A stretch of 64,000 nucleotides of DNA, taken from assembly GCF_008704535.1 (NCBI RefSeq), contig NZ_CP023701.1:1364001-1428000 (forward strand). The letters run 5' to 3'. Made by a program: the position numbers and the translations under genes. The DNA is from Streptomyces subrutilus (GTDB lineage: Bacteria; Actinomycetota; Actinomycetes; Streptomycetales; Streptomycetaceae). Below, piece after piece: positions 35,666 to 45,003 of this stretch (its first letter is position 1; each line of letters starts with the position of its first letter). The notes beneath the pieces were generated by a model. That model was not told where the DNA came from, made no database searches, and was given only the letters and a program-made list of their open reading frames with translations.

Positions 35666-38068
35666 ATGGCCCAGCAGAAGACGACGAAGCCCGCCCCGAA
35701 ATCGAAGGCGAAAGCGAAGGCGAAGGCCTTGGAGCCGGCGGCGCCGAAGCGGCCCGCGAAGGCGACAGAGCCCGCAGCGGCCAAGCGCCCCCCGAAGGCG
35801 GCAGAGCCCGCAGCGGCCAAGGGCGCCGCCTCCGGGCGGGTCGTCCGGCGCGGTGGCGCCACCGCGGGACCCGCGGGCATCCCCGGCAAGCCCGCGCCCC
35901 GGCCGCCCGCGGTCGCGGAGCCGACCCGGCCGCGCGAACCGCTGCCCCCGAAGCCCGACCAGACCGGCCCGGACACCCTCGGCCCCACGGGACAGCCGAC
36001 CGGCGCGCCGCGGGCCGCCATGGCGCAGGGCGGGGCGTACCTGACGACGGCGCAGGGGGCCCGGCTCCCGGACGGCGACCATTCGCTCAAGGCGGGGGCG
36101 CGCGGACCGGTCCTGCTCCAGGACCACCACCTGCGCGAGAAGATCACGCACTTCGACCACGAGCGGATCCCGGAGCGCGTGGTCCACGCGCGCGGCGCGG
36201 CCGCGCACGGCGTCTTCCAGGGGTACGGCACGGCGGCGAAGGTCAGCAGGGCGGCGTTCCTGGCGAAGGGCGTCGAGACGCCCGTCTTCGTGCGGTTCTC
36301 CACCGTCCTCGGCTCGCGCGGTTCGGCCGACACCGTTCGCGACACCCGGGGCTTCGCGACGAAGTTCTACACCGGCGAGGGCACCTTCGACCTGGTGGGC
36401 AACAACATCCCGGTCTTCTTCATCCAGGACGCGATCAAGTTCCCCGACGTCATCCACGCCGGCAAGCCGCACCCCGACCGCGAGATCCCGCAGGCGCAGA
36501 GCGCGCACGACACGTTCTGGGACTTCGTGTCCCTGCACACCGAGGCCACGCACCACACCCTGTGGAACATGTCCGACCGCGCTCTCCCGCGGTCGCTGCG
36601 GATGATGGAGGGCTTCGGCGTCCACACCTTCCGCCTGGTGAACGCCGAGGGCGCCACGACCCTGGTGAAGTTCCACTGGAAGCCCAAGCTCGGGGTCCAC
36701 TCGCTGGTCTGGGAGGAGGCGCAGCTCACCAACGGGACGGATCCGGACTTCCACCGCCGGGACCTGGCCGACGCCATCGAGTCCGGCGCCTTCCCGCAGT
36801 GGGAGCTCGGCATCCAGACCTTCCCCGACACTCCGGAGCAGACCTTCGAGGGGATCGACCTGCTCGACCCCACGAAGATCGTCCCGGAGGAGGTCGCGCC
36901 GGTCGTGCCGATCGGCCTGATGACGCTGAACGCCAACCCGACGAACTACTTCGCCGAGACCGAGCAGGTCGCCTTCCACCCCGGCCACCTCGTCCCCGGC
37001 ATCGACGTCACCGACGACCCGCTGCTCGCCGGGCGGCTCTTCTCGTACCTCGACACGCAGATCAGCCGACTCGGCGGCCCCAACTTCGGGCAGATCCCGA
37101 TCAACCGGCCGCACGCCCCCGTCAACGACATGCTCCGCGACGGCGCGCACCAGACCGCCGTCCACACCGGTGTCGCCCCCTACCGGCCCAACAGCCTCGA
37201 CGGCGGCTGCCCGTTCCTCGCCGGAGCCGACGACGGCGCCTTCATCGAGGTCCCCGTCGAACTGCCCGCCGCGCGCAAGGTCCGCGAGGCGCCGGCCTCG
37301 TTCGCCGACCACTTCGGCCAGCCGCGGCTCTTCTGGCTGAGCATGACGCCGGTGGAGCGCGAGCACATCATCGCCGCCTACACCTTCGAGCTGGCCAAGT
37401 GCTACGAGCAGGCCGTCAAGGAGCGCACCCTGGCCGTCCTGGCCAACATCGACCCGCGGCTCTGCGCGGAGGTCGCCGCCGGCCTCGGCCTGCCCGCACC
37501 GGCCGCCACGGTCCCGCTCGCCGATCCCGGCCCGAGCCCGGCCCTCTCGCAGGTGGGGCGGGAGTGGCCGCTGGACGGCCGGGTGATCGGCATCGTCGCG
37601 GACCCGGGCGGGGACCTCGCCGGGGTGCGGACCGTGCGCGACGCGGTCCTGGCCGACGGGATGGTGCCCTTGGTGATCGCGCCCACCGGTGGCACCCTGG
37701 GCCCGCGGAAGAACCCCGTCACGGTGCAGCGCACCTTCGCCACCGCCCGTTCCGTCGAGTTCGACGCCCTGTTGTTCGCGGGCGTCCCCGGGCCGGCCGC
37801 CGATGCCCGCGGCGCCCGGGACGCCAAGGCCGGCGCGGCCCGCTCCGACGGCCCGGACCCGCGGGTCCTGCTGCTGCTGACCGAGGCCTACCGGCACGGC
37901 AAGGCCATCGGCGGCTGGAAGAGCGCCTCCCGGGTCCTCGACGCCGCCGGGATCGGGGCGGACGAACCGGGCATCGTCTTCCGGGCGACTCCCGCGGCCG
38001 CGCTGAAGCAGCTGAAGCGGGCCATGGCCGGGCACCGGGCCTGGGACAGGTTCCCCGCCGCCGACTGA
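35666..38068 (+). CDS. katE: Large-subunit (KatE/HPII-type) catalase with lysine-rich N-terminal tail
   Basis: 800 residues, starting behind GAGGAG. The catalase core has the distal His174 ([12 protein letters not shown]), Asn246/Asn247 ([12 protein letters not shown]) and haem-ligand Tyr461 ([11 protein letters not shown]). The last 150 residues ([43 protein letters not shown]) are the class I amidotransferase-like domain typical of HPII-type clade 2 catalases. The first 80 residues are unusual: repeated lysine/alanine/proline blocks such as [11 protein letters not shown] and [19 protein letters not shown]. This resembles histone H1 tails and could bind DNA. It breaks hydrogen peroxide down to water and oxygen. 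Confidence 0.95.
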   Translation: MAQQKTTKPAPKSKAKAKAKALEPAAPKRPAKATEPAAAKRPPKAAEPAAAKGAASGRVVRRGGATAGPAGIPGKPAPRPPAVAEPTRPREPLPPKPDQTGPDTLGPTGQPTGAPRAAMAQGGAYLTTAQGARLPDGDHSLKAGARGPVLLQDHHLREKITHFDHERIPERVVHARGAAAHGVFQGYGTAAKVSRAAFLAKGVETPVFVRFSTVLGSRGSADTVRDTRGFATKFYTGEGTFDLVGNNIPVFFIQDAIKFPDVIHAGKPHPDREIPQAQSAHDTFWDFVSLHTEATHHTLWNMSDRALPRSLRMMEGFGVHTFRLVNAEGATTLVKFHWKPKLGVHSLVWEEAQLTNGTDPDFHRRDLADAIESGAFPQWELGIQTFPDTPEQTFEGIDLLDPTKIVPEEVAPVVPIGLMTLNANPTNYFAETEQVAFHPGHLVPGIDVTDDPLLAGRLFSYLDTQISRLGGPNFGQIPINRPHAPVNDMLRDGAHQTAVHTGVAPYRPNSLDGGCPFLAGADDGAFIEVPVELPAARKVREAPASFADHFGQPRLFWLSMTPVEREHIIAAYTFELAKCYEQAVKERTLAVLANIDPRLCAEVAAGLGLPAPAATVPLADPGPSPALSQVGREWPLDGRVIGIVADPGGDLAGVRTVRDAVLADGMVPLVIAPTGGTLGPRKNPVTVQRTFATARSVEFDALLFAGVPGPAADARGARDAKAGAARSDGPDPRVLLLLTEAYRHGKAIGGWKSASRVLDAAGIGADEPGIVFRATPAAALKQLKRAMAGHRAWDRFPAAD

Positions 38069-38082
38069 CCGCGCCCGCCCGC

Positions 38083-38114
38083 GGGCCGGTTCCCCCAGGG
38101 GCGGGGACCGGCCC
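38083..38114. terminator. Hairpin terminator between katE and the MFS gene
   Basis: GGGCCGGTTCCCC pairs with GGGGACCGGCCC around a short loop with a one-base bulge. It lies between two convergent stop codons and can serve both genes. Confidence 0.6.
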
Positions 38115-38128
38115 CGGGTCCCGGACCG

Positions 38129-39397
38129 TCAGGATGCCCTGGGGCGGGCCGGGAAGCCGTGCGTACGGGCGCCGAGCACGACGGCCAGTACGGGGACCAG
38201 GAGGATCGGCACGCTCCACGGCAGGGCCCCGGTGCCGAACGCGTCCAGCAGCAGGCCGCCGGCCACTCCGCCGCCCGCCATGGCCACGTTCCACAGGGTG
38301 ACCAGCATGGCCTGCGCCGCGTCGGCCTGTTCCCCGCCGGCGTCCCCCGCCGCGGTCTGCAGCAGGGTCGGTGCGCCGCCCCAGCCCAGGCCCCAGAGCG
38401 CCACGGCCGCGTACACCGCCGCCGGCGTCCCCGAGAGCAGTGCCAGGGCCGTACCGGCCACCGCGATCAGCCAGGTACCGGCGATCATCAGCGCGCGCAG
38501 CCGCCGGTTGATCAGGGTCCCGACGGCCCAGATGCCCAGCAGCGAGGCGGCGCCGAAGAGCAGCAGGACGAGGTCCGTCCGGCCGCCCATGGCGAGGTGG
38601 TCGAGGAACGGGGAGACGTAGGTGTAGAGGATGGTGTGCGCCAGGACGAACACGAAGGTCACGAAGAGGACCGGGGTGACGCCGGGCACGTCGAGCGCCC
38701 TCGCCATCGACGCTGAGGGCCCCTTCCGCGCCGGGTGGCCCGGCTGGTCGGGGACGGCGGCCAGGATCCAGCCCAGCAGGACCAGCGTCAGCCCGGTCAT
38801 CAGCAGGAAGGCCGCCTGCCAGCCGATGGCCTTGCCGACGAACGAGCCCGCGGGCACGCCGAAGGAGAGCGCGACGGGGATGCCGGCCATGGCCACCGCG
38901 ATGGCCCGGCCCTGGAGGTGGAGCGGGGCCAGCCTGCGGGCGTAGCCGGCCAGGAGCGTCCACACCAGTCCGGCCGCGACGCCCGCGGCGAACCGGGCGG
39001 CCATGGTGAGGGGGTAGTACGGGGAGAGCGCCGTCACGGTGTTGGCGACGGCGAATCCGGCCATCGCGGACAGCAGCAGCGGACGGCGGCGCACTCCGGC
39101 GGTGGCGGCGGCGAGCGGGATCGCCGTGAGCACGGTGCCGAGGGCGTACACCGTCACCGTCTGGCCGGTGGCGGCCTCGCTCACGTGCAGGTCGGCGCTC
39201 ATCGCGGGCAGCAGTCCGGCGGGCAGCGTCTCGGTGAGGCTCGTGATGAACACGGCGGTCGCCAGCGCGAGCAGCGCGGCCAGGGGCAGCTTCTGCGGAC
39301 GGGGCGGGACGCTCGGCGGCCGGGGCGGCGCACCGGTGGGCTGCCGTGCGTCGTCGGGGGCGGGCGAGGGCTCCCTGTTCAGGTCTGTACTCGACAT
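38129..39397 (-). CDS. MFS drug-efflux-type transporter
   Basis: 422 residues with about twelve helices after a 50-residue Pro/Arg-rich start. The motif-A-type loop after helix 2 (AATAGVRRRPLLLSAMAG) and LPAGLLPAMSADLHVSEAATG fit the arabinose-efflux/chloramphenicol-resistance (AraJ/Cmx) branch of 12-helix exporters. It is divergent from a MerR gene, and its promoter has the long-spacer dyad typical of MerR activation, so it is probably an inducible efflux pump. The compound exported is unknown. Confidence 0.88.
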   Translation of the reverse strand: MSSTDLNREPSPAPDDARQPTGAPPRPPSVPPRPQKLPLAALLALATAVFITSLTETLPAGLLPAMSADLHVSEAATGQTVTVYALGTVLTAIPLAAATAGVRRRPLLLSAMAGFAVANTVTALSPYYPLTMAARFAAGVAAGLVWTLLAGYARRLAPLHLQGRAIAVAMAGIPVALSFGVPAGSFVGKAIGWQAAFLLMTGLTLVLLGWILAAVPDQPGHPARKGPSASMARALDVPGVTPVLFVTFVFVLAHTILYTYVSPFLDHLAMGGRTDLVLLLFGAASLLGIWAVGTLINRRLRALMIAGTWLIAVAGTALALLSGTPAAVYAAVALWGLGWGGAPTLLQTAAGDAGGEQADAAQAMLVTLWNVAMAGGGVAGGLLLDAFGTGALPWSVPILLVPVLAVVLGARTHGFPARPRAS

Positions 39398-39410
39398 GGC
39401 AGCATGCTCG

Positions 39411-39436
39411 AACCCTTCCACTGGTGTGAAGGTCAA
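39411..39436 (-). promoter_or_regulatory. MerR-type promoter dyad in front of the MFS gene
   Basis: Leftward, a consensus TTGACC -35 (39436-39431) is followed by the dyad CCTTCACACCAGTGGAAGG (39432-39414), whose arms match apart from one extra base. A dyad placed between -35 and -10 with an over-long spacer is the hallmark of MerR-activated promoters. The dyad lies about 20 bases before the MFS start, and the MerR gene begins on the other side. Confidence 0.6.
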
Positions 39437-39485
39437 GCCGGATCCGGAAACGGGCGCCAGGGGGCGCCGCAGGGGGGAAGCGACC

Positions 39486-39881
39486 GTGCGCATCGGGGAC
39501 TTGTCGGACCGCACCGGTGTCTCGCGCCGGATGCTGCGCTACTACGAGGAGCAGGGGCTGATCGCCTCCCAGCGGTGCGCCAACGGCTACCGCGACTACG
39601 GGGAGCCCTGCGTGGACCGCGTCCAGCAGGTCCGCGGCCTGCTGGACGCCGGGCTGCCCACGCAGACGATCCGCAAGATCCTGCCCTGCCTCGGGCCGCC
39701 CGGCCGGATCGACATCCCGGACCCGACGCCGGAGACGATCGCGCTGCTGGAGGACGAGTGCGCGCGCATGTCGCAGCGGATCGGCCAGCTCACCCGCAAC
39801 CGGGACGCGATGGCCGCCTACCTCACCGAGGTCCGCAGGGCGGTGCGCCCCGGCCCGGCGGCGGCGGGCACGGCGGGCTGA
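39486..39881 (+). CDS. MerR family transcriptional regulator
   Basis: 131 residues from GTG 39486. The N-terminus VRIGDLSDRTGVSRRMLRYY and EEQGLIASQRCANGYRDYG is the MerR winged helix; the TQTIRKILPCL and long C-terminal helix (ALLEDECARMSQRIGQLTRN) complete the dimer coiled coil. There are only isolated cysteines and no metal-binding loop at the end, so a metal sensor is less likely than a drug or stress sensor. It is divergent from the MFS gene it probably activates. Confidence 0.93.
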   Translation: MRIGDLSDRTGVSRRMLRYYEEQGLIASQRCANGYRDYGEPCVDRVQQVRGLLDAGLPTQTIRKILPCLGPPGRIDIPDPTPETIALLEDECARMSQRIGQLTRNRDAMAAYLTEVRRAVRPGPAAAGTAG

Positions 39882-39950
39882 CGGCGGTCCGGAGGGGGGC
39901 GCCGCCGGCCGGTGGGTCGTCGCGCGAACGGTGGTGGGCGCGGTCGGCCG

Positions 39951-40709
39951 TCAGCCGGCCGTCAGGATCTCCACGCCGGTCGCCCTGAGCTGTTCGACGA
40001 CCGCGTCGCGGGGGTCGGCGTCGGTGATCAGTCCGCTGACCCCCTCCCAGGGCAGGACGCGGAACCGCGAAGCGGTGCCGATCTTCTCGGAGGAGGCGAG
40101 GACGTAGGTGTCCGCGGCCCGTGCGGCCAGGGCACGTTTCATCGCCGCCTCCTCCGCGTCGCCGGTGGTCAGCCCGGCCTCGGGGTGCACCCCGGTGACG
40201 CCGAGCAGGAAGAGGTCGGCGGAGACGTTCTGCGCGGCCTCGACCGCGGCGGCCCCGCAGGTGACCGCCGAGTGCTTGAAGACGCGGCCCCCGAGCAGGA
40301 AGAGCTCCGCCCTCGGATGCTCCAGCAGGGCCGCGGCGATCGTCGGGCTGTGGGTGATCACGGTGCAGTCCAGGTCCTGCGGGAGGGCGCGGGCCACGGC
40401 CAGCGCGGTGGTGCCGCCGTCGAGGATCAGCGCGCCGCCCGGCCTGACGAGGCCCGCGGCCACCGCGGCGACCCTGCGCTTGCCGTCCGGGGCCACGGCC
40501 TGCCGGGCCGCGTAGTCCGCCACGGCCGGCGACACGGGCAGCGCGCCGCCGTAGACCCGCTGGCACAACCCCTCGGCCGCGAGGTCCCGCAGGTCGCGCC
40601 GGACGCTGTCCTCGGAGATCCGCAGCTCGGCGGCGACGTCCTTGGCGACGACCTTGCCCTCGCGGGCGAGCAGCCCGAGCAGATGGTCACGCCGTTCAGC
40701 AGCCAGCAT
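39951..40709 (-). CDS. DeoR family transcriptional regulator
   Basis: 252 residues from ATG 40709, with GGAAGGA six bases upstream; an in-frame ATG at 40715 directly abuts that site and is less likely. The winged helix shows KVVAKDVAAELRISEDSVRRDLRDL followed by CQRVYGGAL, and the sensor domain has LILDGGTTALAVARAL and VLASSEKIGTASRFRVLPW. It is divergent from a DUF4406-NUDIX pair with repeated sequence between, and so is likely to repress it in response to a phosphorylated sugar or nucleoside compound. Confidence 0.92.
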   Translation of the reverse strand: MLAAERRDHLLGLLAREGKVVAKDVAAELRISEDSVRRDLRDLAAEGLCQRVYGGALPVSPAVADYAARQAVAPDGKRRVAAVAAGLVRPGGALILDGGTTALAVARALPQDLDCTVITHSPTIAAALLEHPRAELFLLGGRVFKHSAVTCGAAAVEAAQNVSADLFLLGVTGVHPEAGLTTGDAEEAAMKRALAARAADTYVLASSEKIGTASRFRVLPWEGVSGLITDADPRDAVVEQLRATGVEILTAG

Positions 40710-40724
40710 GTACATTCCTTCCTG

Positions 40725-40744
40725 TTCTTGCATGATTCTGCATG
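40725..40744. promoter_or_regulatory. TGCATG direct repeats between deoR and the DUF4406 gene
   Basis: TTCTTGCATG (40725-40734) is followed directly by ATTCTGCATG (40735-40744), a ten-base tandem repeat in a local AT-rich patch. TATGGT (40745-40750) just after it may be the -10 of the rightward gene, only nine bases before its ATG, which suggests a very short or absent leader. The repeats probably bind the divergent DeoR repressor. Confidence 0.5.
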
Positions 40745-40758
40745 TATGGTAGCGCCCC

Positions 40759-41142
40759 ATGACCGACAAGCCGCTGCTCATCCTGATCGCCGGCCCGTAT
40801 CGCTCGGGCGCCGGCGGCGACCCGCGGGCCATGGCCGCCAACCTCGCGCGCCTCGAAGCGGCCGCGTGGCCCGTCTTCGCCGCCGGCCACCTCCCCGTGA
40901 TCGGCGAGTGGGTGGCCCTGCCCGTCCTGCGCTCGGCGGGCGCGGGCCCCACCGACCCCCTCGCCGACCGGGTCCTGTACCCCACGGCCGACCGCCTGCT
41001 CGCCCACTGCGACGCGGTACTGCGACTGCCCGGCGACTCCGCCGGGGCCGACCAGGACGTCGCCACCGCCCGGCGCCGCGGCCTGCCCGTCTACCGCGAC
41101 CCGGCCGAGATCCCCCGCCGCACCCCGCAGGAGACCGCATGA
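40759..41142 (+). CDS. DUF4406-type protein (nucleoside deoxyribosyltransferase-like fold)
   Basis: 127 residues. It opens PLLILIAGPYRSG, has a central GEWVALPVLRSAG and ends AHCDAVLRLPGDSAGADQDVATARRRGLPVY, the pattern of DUF4406 and nucleoside 2-deoxyribosyltransferase-like proteins, which cleave or sense nucleosides. The next gene, a NUDIX hydrolase, starts in its stop codon (ATGA). A nucleotide-salvage or nucleotide-sugar task is plausible. Confidence 0.8.
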   Translation: MTDKPLLILIAGPYRSGAGGDPRAMAANLARLEAAAWPVFAAGHLPVIGEWVALPVLRSAGAGPTDPLADRVLYPTADRLLAHCDAVLRLPGDSAGADQDVATARRRGLPVYRDPAEIPRRTPQETA

Positions 41143-41819
41143 CGGACCGTCCCGGCACCGACACCCCCGACCACCGCGGCCGCACCGGCCTCGACCGCGC
41201 CGGACGCGGGCTGGCCCGCAACCCGGACGTCGTCGTCCGCGACGTCGAGCTCACCTCCCGGGGCTGGCACGTCCTGCGCCGCACCACCTTCGACCGCCGC
41301 CGCAGCGACGGACGCTGGGAAACCCAGCAGCGCGAGACGTACGACCGCGGCAACGGCGCCGTCGTCCTGCCCTACGACACCGGACGCCGCCGCGTCCTGC
41401 TCACCCGCCAGTTCCGCTACCCGGCGTACGTCAACGACCACCCCGACGGCATGCTCGTCGAAGCGGCCGCGGGGCTGCTCGACGCGGACGACCCGCCCAC
41501 CGCCGTCCGGCGCGAGAGCGCCGAGGAACTGGGCGTCGCCCTCGGCCCGCTCACCCACGTCCTCGACGCCTACATGAGCCCCGGCTCCGTCACCGAACGC
41601 CTCCACTTCTTCGCCGCCGCCTACACCCCGGCCGACCGGACCGGCACCGGCGGCGGTCTGGAGGAGGAAGGCGAGGACATCGAGGTCCTCGAACTGCCCT
41701 TCGCCGAGGCCCTCGCCATGACACGGGACGGCCGCATCGTCGACGGCAAGACCATCCTGCTCCTCCAATGGGCCGCCCTGGACGGCCCCTTCGCCCCCGC
41801 ACCGCCCTCCACACCGTGA
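41139..41819 (+). CDS. NUDIX hydrolase, NudK/ADP-ribose pyrophosphatase-like
   Basis: 226 residues, overlapping the preceding gene by ATGA. The modified NUDIX box GLLDADDPPTAVRRESAEELGV (about residues 111-132) has the same spacing as in GDP-mannose hydrolase NudK. Before it come TYDRGNGAVVLPYD and RQFRYP, usual for the TIGR00052 nucleoside-diphosphatase group, and TERLHFFAA after it. It should hydrolyse a nucleoside diphosphate linked to a sugar. Regulation by the upstream DeoR is likely. Confidence 0.88.
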   Translation: MTDRPGTDTPDHRGRTGLDRAGRGLARNPDVVVRDVELTSRGWHVLRRTTFDRRRSDGRWETQQRETYDRGNGAVVLPYDTGRRRVLLTRQFRYPAYVNDHPDGMLVEAAAGLLDADDPPTAVRRESAEELGVALGPLTHVLDAYMSPGSVTERLHFFAAAYTPADRTGTGGGLEEEGEDIEVLELPFAEALAMTRDGRIVDGKTILLLQWAALDGPFAPAPPSTP

Positions 41820-41985
41820 CCGCGCTCTCGAAGACGAGCCGACCGCACGACCCCGCTACGGCGCTTACGAGGCCCCCGGAGCCCCTGAGACCATGACACC
41901 GAACGGCCGCCGGGCCGCGATCCGCCCCCGTGCGCCCGCAGCGGCCCGGCCGGACGCCGCGCAACGCCCCACGGGAGAAGAAGAC

Positions 41986-43104
41986 ATGACCACACCACCA
42001 CCCACCCCGGTCCCCGTCCCGGCGCCGGCCGGGACATCGGGGGTGCGGATCGGCGCCCTCGTTCCGCTGACCCGCCCCGGCTGGGTCGATGCGGGCCGCC
42101 ACCTGCTCGCCGGCATGGAGCTGGCCGTCGGCGAGGTCAACGACACCGGCGGAATCGGCGGTGCGCCCCTCGAACTGCTGGTCCGGGACACCGCGGCCGA
42201 CCCGCGGCGGGCCGCGGCGGCCGTGGACGAACTGGCCGGCCTGGGCGTGGCGGCCCTGGCCGGGGAGTACCACAGCGTGGTCGCCCGCGCCGTCGCCGCC
42301 CGGGCCGACGCCCTCGGCGTGCCCTACCTCTGCTCGTCGGCGGTGCTCGACGCGCTCACCGACCGGCCGACGGACCGGGTCGCGCGCCTCGCCCCGCCGC
42401 AGTCCCGCGGCTGGCACGCGTACGCGGACTTCCTGCTGCGCGCGGGACACCGCCGCATCGCCGTGGCGGCGCAGCCGAGCGTCTACTGGTCTTCGGGGAT
42501 CCGCCTGTTGCGCGAGCGCCTCGCACCGCACGGCGGCACCGTCGTCGAACTCGGCGCGAGCACGCTCTCCCCCGCGCAGGTGTGCGACGGGCTCGTCGCC
42601 CATCGCGCCACGGCCCTCCTGCTGCTGGTCGGCCACCCGGAGCCGGCCGTGCCGCTCGTCGTCTCCGTCCGCCGCGACCCCCGGCTCGCCGAGATCCTGA
42701 TCGGTGCTCCGGCCGGCCAGCCGGAGTTCCCCTCGTGGGCGGCGCTGCTGGGCGCCGACGGCGCCGGGGTCCCGTTCCTGCGCTACCTGCCCGAACGCCC
42801 GGGCCCGCTCGGCGCACGGGTCGAGCGGGCCCTGCGCGAACGACTGGCCGAGGCACCCTCGTTCGTCGCCTTCGAGGGCTACGACACGATCGCCGTCCTG
42901 GCCGCCGCGCTGCGCTCCCACGGCACGGACCGGGCACGCATCGCCGCGTCCTGGCCGGATGCGGCCGTCGAGGGCACCCGCGGCCCGATCCGGTTCACCC
43001 GCCCGCCGGGCACCCGGCTGTGGCAATGGCCGGACCCCCCGGTCCAGGTCGCCGACCGCGACCCGGCCGCCCCCGACCGGTTCCGCACCCTCCACCGGGA
43101 CTGA
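41986..43104 (+). CDS. Type I periplasmic-binding-fold protein without a signal peptide
   Basis: 372 residues from ATG 41986 behind GGGAGAAG; an ATG at 41893 would add 31 arginine/proline-rich residues but no signal either. VRIGALVPLTRPGWVDAGRHLLAGMELAV, GLGVAALAGEYHSVVARAVAA and VAFEGYDTIAVLAAALR match branched-chain amino-acid-type ABC binding proteins (LivK group). Neither start gives a Sec, Tat or lipobox segment, and no permease genes are adjacent. It may be an intracellular sensor, or an exported protein whose signal is lost. Confidence 0.78.
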   Translation: MTTPPPTPVPVPAPAGTSGVRIGALVPLTRPGWVDAGRHLLAGMELAVGEVNDTGGIGGAPLELLVRDTAADPRRAAAAVDELAGLGVAALAGEYHSVVARAVAARADALGVPYLCSSAVLDALTDRPTDRVARLAPPQSRGWHAYADFLLRAGHRRIAVAAQPSVYWSSGIRLLRERLAPHGGTVVELGASTLSPAQVCDGLVAHRATALLLLVGHPEPAVPLVVSVRRDPRLAEILIGAPAGQPEFPSWAALLGADGAGVPFLRYLPERPGPLGARVERALRERLAEAPSFVAFEGYDTIAVLAAALRSHGTDRARIAASWPDAAVEGTRGPIRFTRPPGTRLWQWPDPPVQVADRDPAAPDRFRTLHRD

Positions 43105-43170
43105 GCACCCGGCTCGCCGGCGCGCGGACGGAGCCGGCAGCGCTCCGCCCGCCCGCCGGTCACCGGCGGC

Positions 43171-43830
43171 TCAGCGGATGCCGAGGGCGACGATCTGGGT
43201 GACCGCGTCCTCGGCGAAGTTGTCGTCGCTGACCAGGACCAGGGTGCGTTCGCCGTCCGGCAGGGTCGGACCCCAGGTCATGCCCTCGGTGTTGTCGACC
43301 CTGGACAGGCCCAGGGTGGCCAGGTCCGCGACGAGCTTCTTGCGCATCGGGACGATCTTGTGCCCCTTGAGGGAGTCGATGCGCCGGACGTCGGTGGCGC
43401 CCCGGGTGGTGGTGTCGAAGAGACGGATCTTGTAGCCCGCGCCCGCCACCCAGGTGCGTTCGAGGACGAGGTAGCGACCGGGGTCACCCGGGTGGGCCAG
43501 GATCGCGGGCACGCCGGTGTCGGGCGGATACGTGCTGGACCCGTCGGGCGCGGTGAAGATCCTTTCGAGCGGGTAGGCGAACTGCCCGAGCACCTCGCCG
43601 TCCCGGCTCTGCTGGGTGACGCGGACGGGCGCGCCGTGCTGCAGGGTCGGCTCCGGGCCGTCCTGGAGCAGCGGCCCCTCGACGGCGCTGGTGAGCATGG
43701 TGCCCCCGGCTCCGAACGTGATCGCCTCCACCGCCTTGTTGCGACGGATGCCCAGATCACCGCTGGTGATCTCGTAGTTGGGCGGCAGCGTCAGGTGCCC
43801 GCGGTAGGCGCCGGAGCGGGCGGCGAGGAG
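43171..43830 (-). pseudogene. Phytase-like esterase gene, 5' truncated
   Basis: The readable part is a C-terminal half: HLTLPPNYEITSGDLGIRR, AVEAITFGAGGTMLTSAVEG, YLVLERTWVAGAGYKIRLFD, VDNTEGMTWGP and LVLVSDDNFAEDAVTQIVA. This is the esterase-like-activity-of-phytase domain, which normally follows a signal peptide and about 200 further residues. Upstream of about 43805-43830 the frame runs into the antisense of the neighbouring oxidoreductase with no usable start codon. The gene is therefore broken, by a deletion or an assembly join. The right end given is approximate. Confidence 0.7.
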
Positions 43831-44949
43831 TTCCGTGCCGGCGCCTGCGCACGGGACGCCGAACGCCGCCTGCCGCGTGCGGAGCTGGACCGGCTCTCCG
43901 CGTCCGGTCTGCTCGCCGTGACCGTGCCCGCCGAACACGGCGGGGCCGACGTCTCCGCCGAGACCCTCGCCGAGGTCTTCCGGCTGCTGGCCGCCGCCGA
44001 CGCCAGCCTCGCCCAGATCCCGCAGAGCCACTTCGCCTACGTCAACGTGATCCGGCGCCAGGGAACCGGCGAACAGCAGAAGTTCTTCTTCGCCGAGCTG
44101 CTGTCGGGGGCGCGTCTGGGCAACGCCCAGTCGGAGGCGGGCACCAAGCACGTCCAGGACATCCGCACCCGCCTGGAACGGCGGCCCGACGGCGCGTACG
44201 ACCTGACCGGAGTCAAGCACTACTCCACCGGCGCCCTCTTCGCCCACTGGATCCCCGTGCTGGCCCGCACGGCCGACGAGACGCTGCACGTGGCCTACGT
44301 GCCCCGTGACGCCCCGGGCCTCGCCGTCGTCGACGACTGGGACGGCCTGGGCCAGCGCACGACCGCCAGCGGCACCGTCCGCCTGGAGGGCGTACGGGTG
44401 CCGGCCGACCGCGTCCTGCCGCACCACCTCACCTTCGAAGGGCCGCAGCTGCACGGCGCGGTGGCGCAGTTGTTGCACGCGGCGATCGACGCCGGCATCG
44501 CCGGAGCCGCCCTCACGGAGGCGGCGCGGTTCGTCCGGACCGAGAGCCGTCCCTGGTTCGAGAGCGGTGTCGACTCGGCCGCCGAAGACCCCCTGCTGAT
44601 CCAGCGGTTCGGGGAACTCTCCCTCCAGGTCAGGGCTGCGAAGGCGCTCCTGGGTGACGCGGCGCGGGCCGTGGACACCGCCCGCGCGGACCTCAGCGAC
44701 GACACGGCGGCCGAGGCGTCCGTCGCCGTGGCAGCCGCCAAGGTACTGGCCGCGCAGGCCGCCGTGGAGGTGTCGGCAGCCCTCTTCGAGGTGGCCGGGA
44801 CCCGCTCGGCCGCCGACTCCCTCAACCTGCACCGGTTCTGGCGCGACGCCCGCACCCACACGCTGCACGACCCGGTCCGCTGGAAGATCCAGCACATCGG
44901 ACGGTACGTGCTCAACCGCACCCGGCCGCCCCGCCACGGCCTGCTCTGA
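43831..44949 (+). pseudogene. SfnB/DszC-type acyl-CoA dehydrogenase-family oxidoreductase, 5' truncated
   Basis: From about 43831 the frame reads FRAGACARDAERRLPRAEL, then LLAVTVPAEHGGADVSAETL, GNAQSEAGTKHVQDI, YDLTGVKHYSTGALFAHW and ends VRWKIQHIGRYVLNRTRPP. This is the flavin monooxygenase/sulfur-acquisition branch of the acyl-CoA dehydrogenase superfamily, used to split organosulfur compounds. About 35-40 N-terminal residues and the start codon are missing; before 43825 the frame is antisense to the phytase-like gene. A GTG at 43795 could start a hybrid protein of 384 residues. SsuD follows 54 bases downstream. Confidence 0.72.
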
Positions 44950-45003
44950 CCATCCCCCGGGGGCCCGTCGGACCCCCGGGCCCTCCTGAACGGAAGACGC
45001 CCC

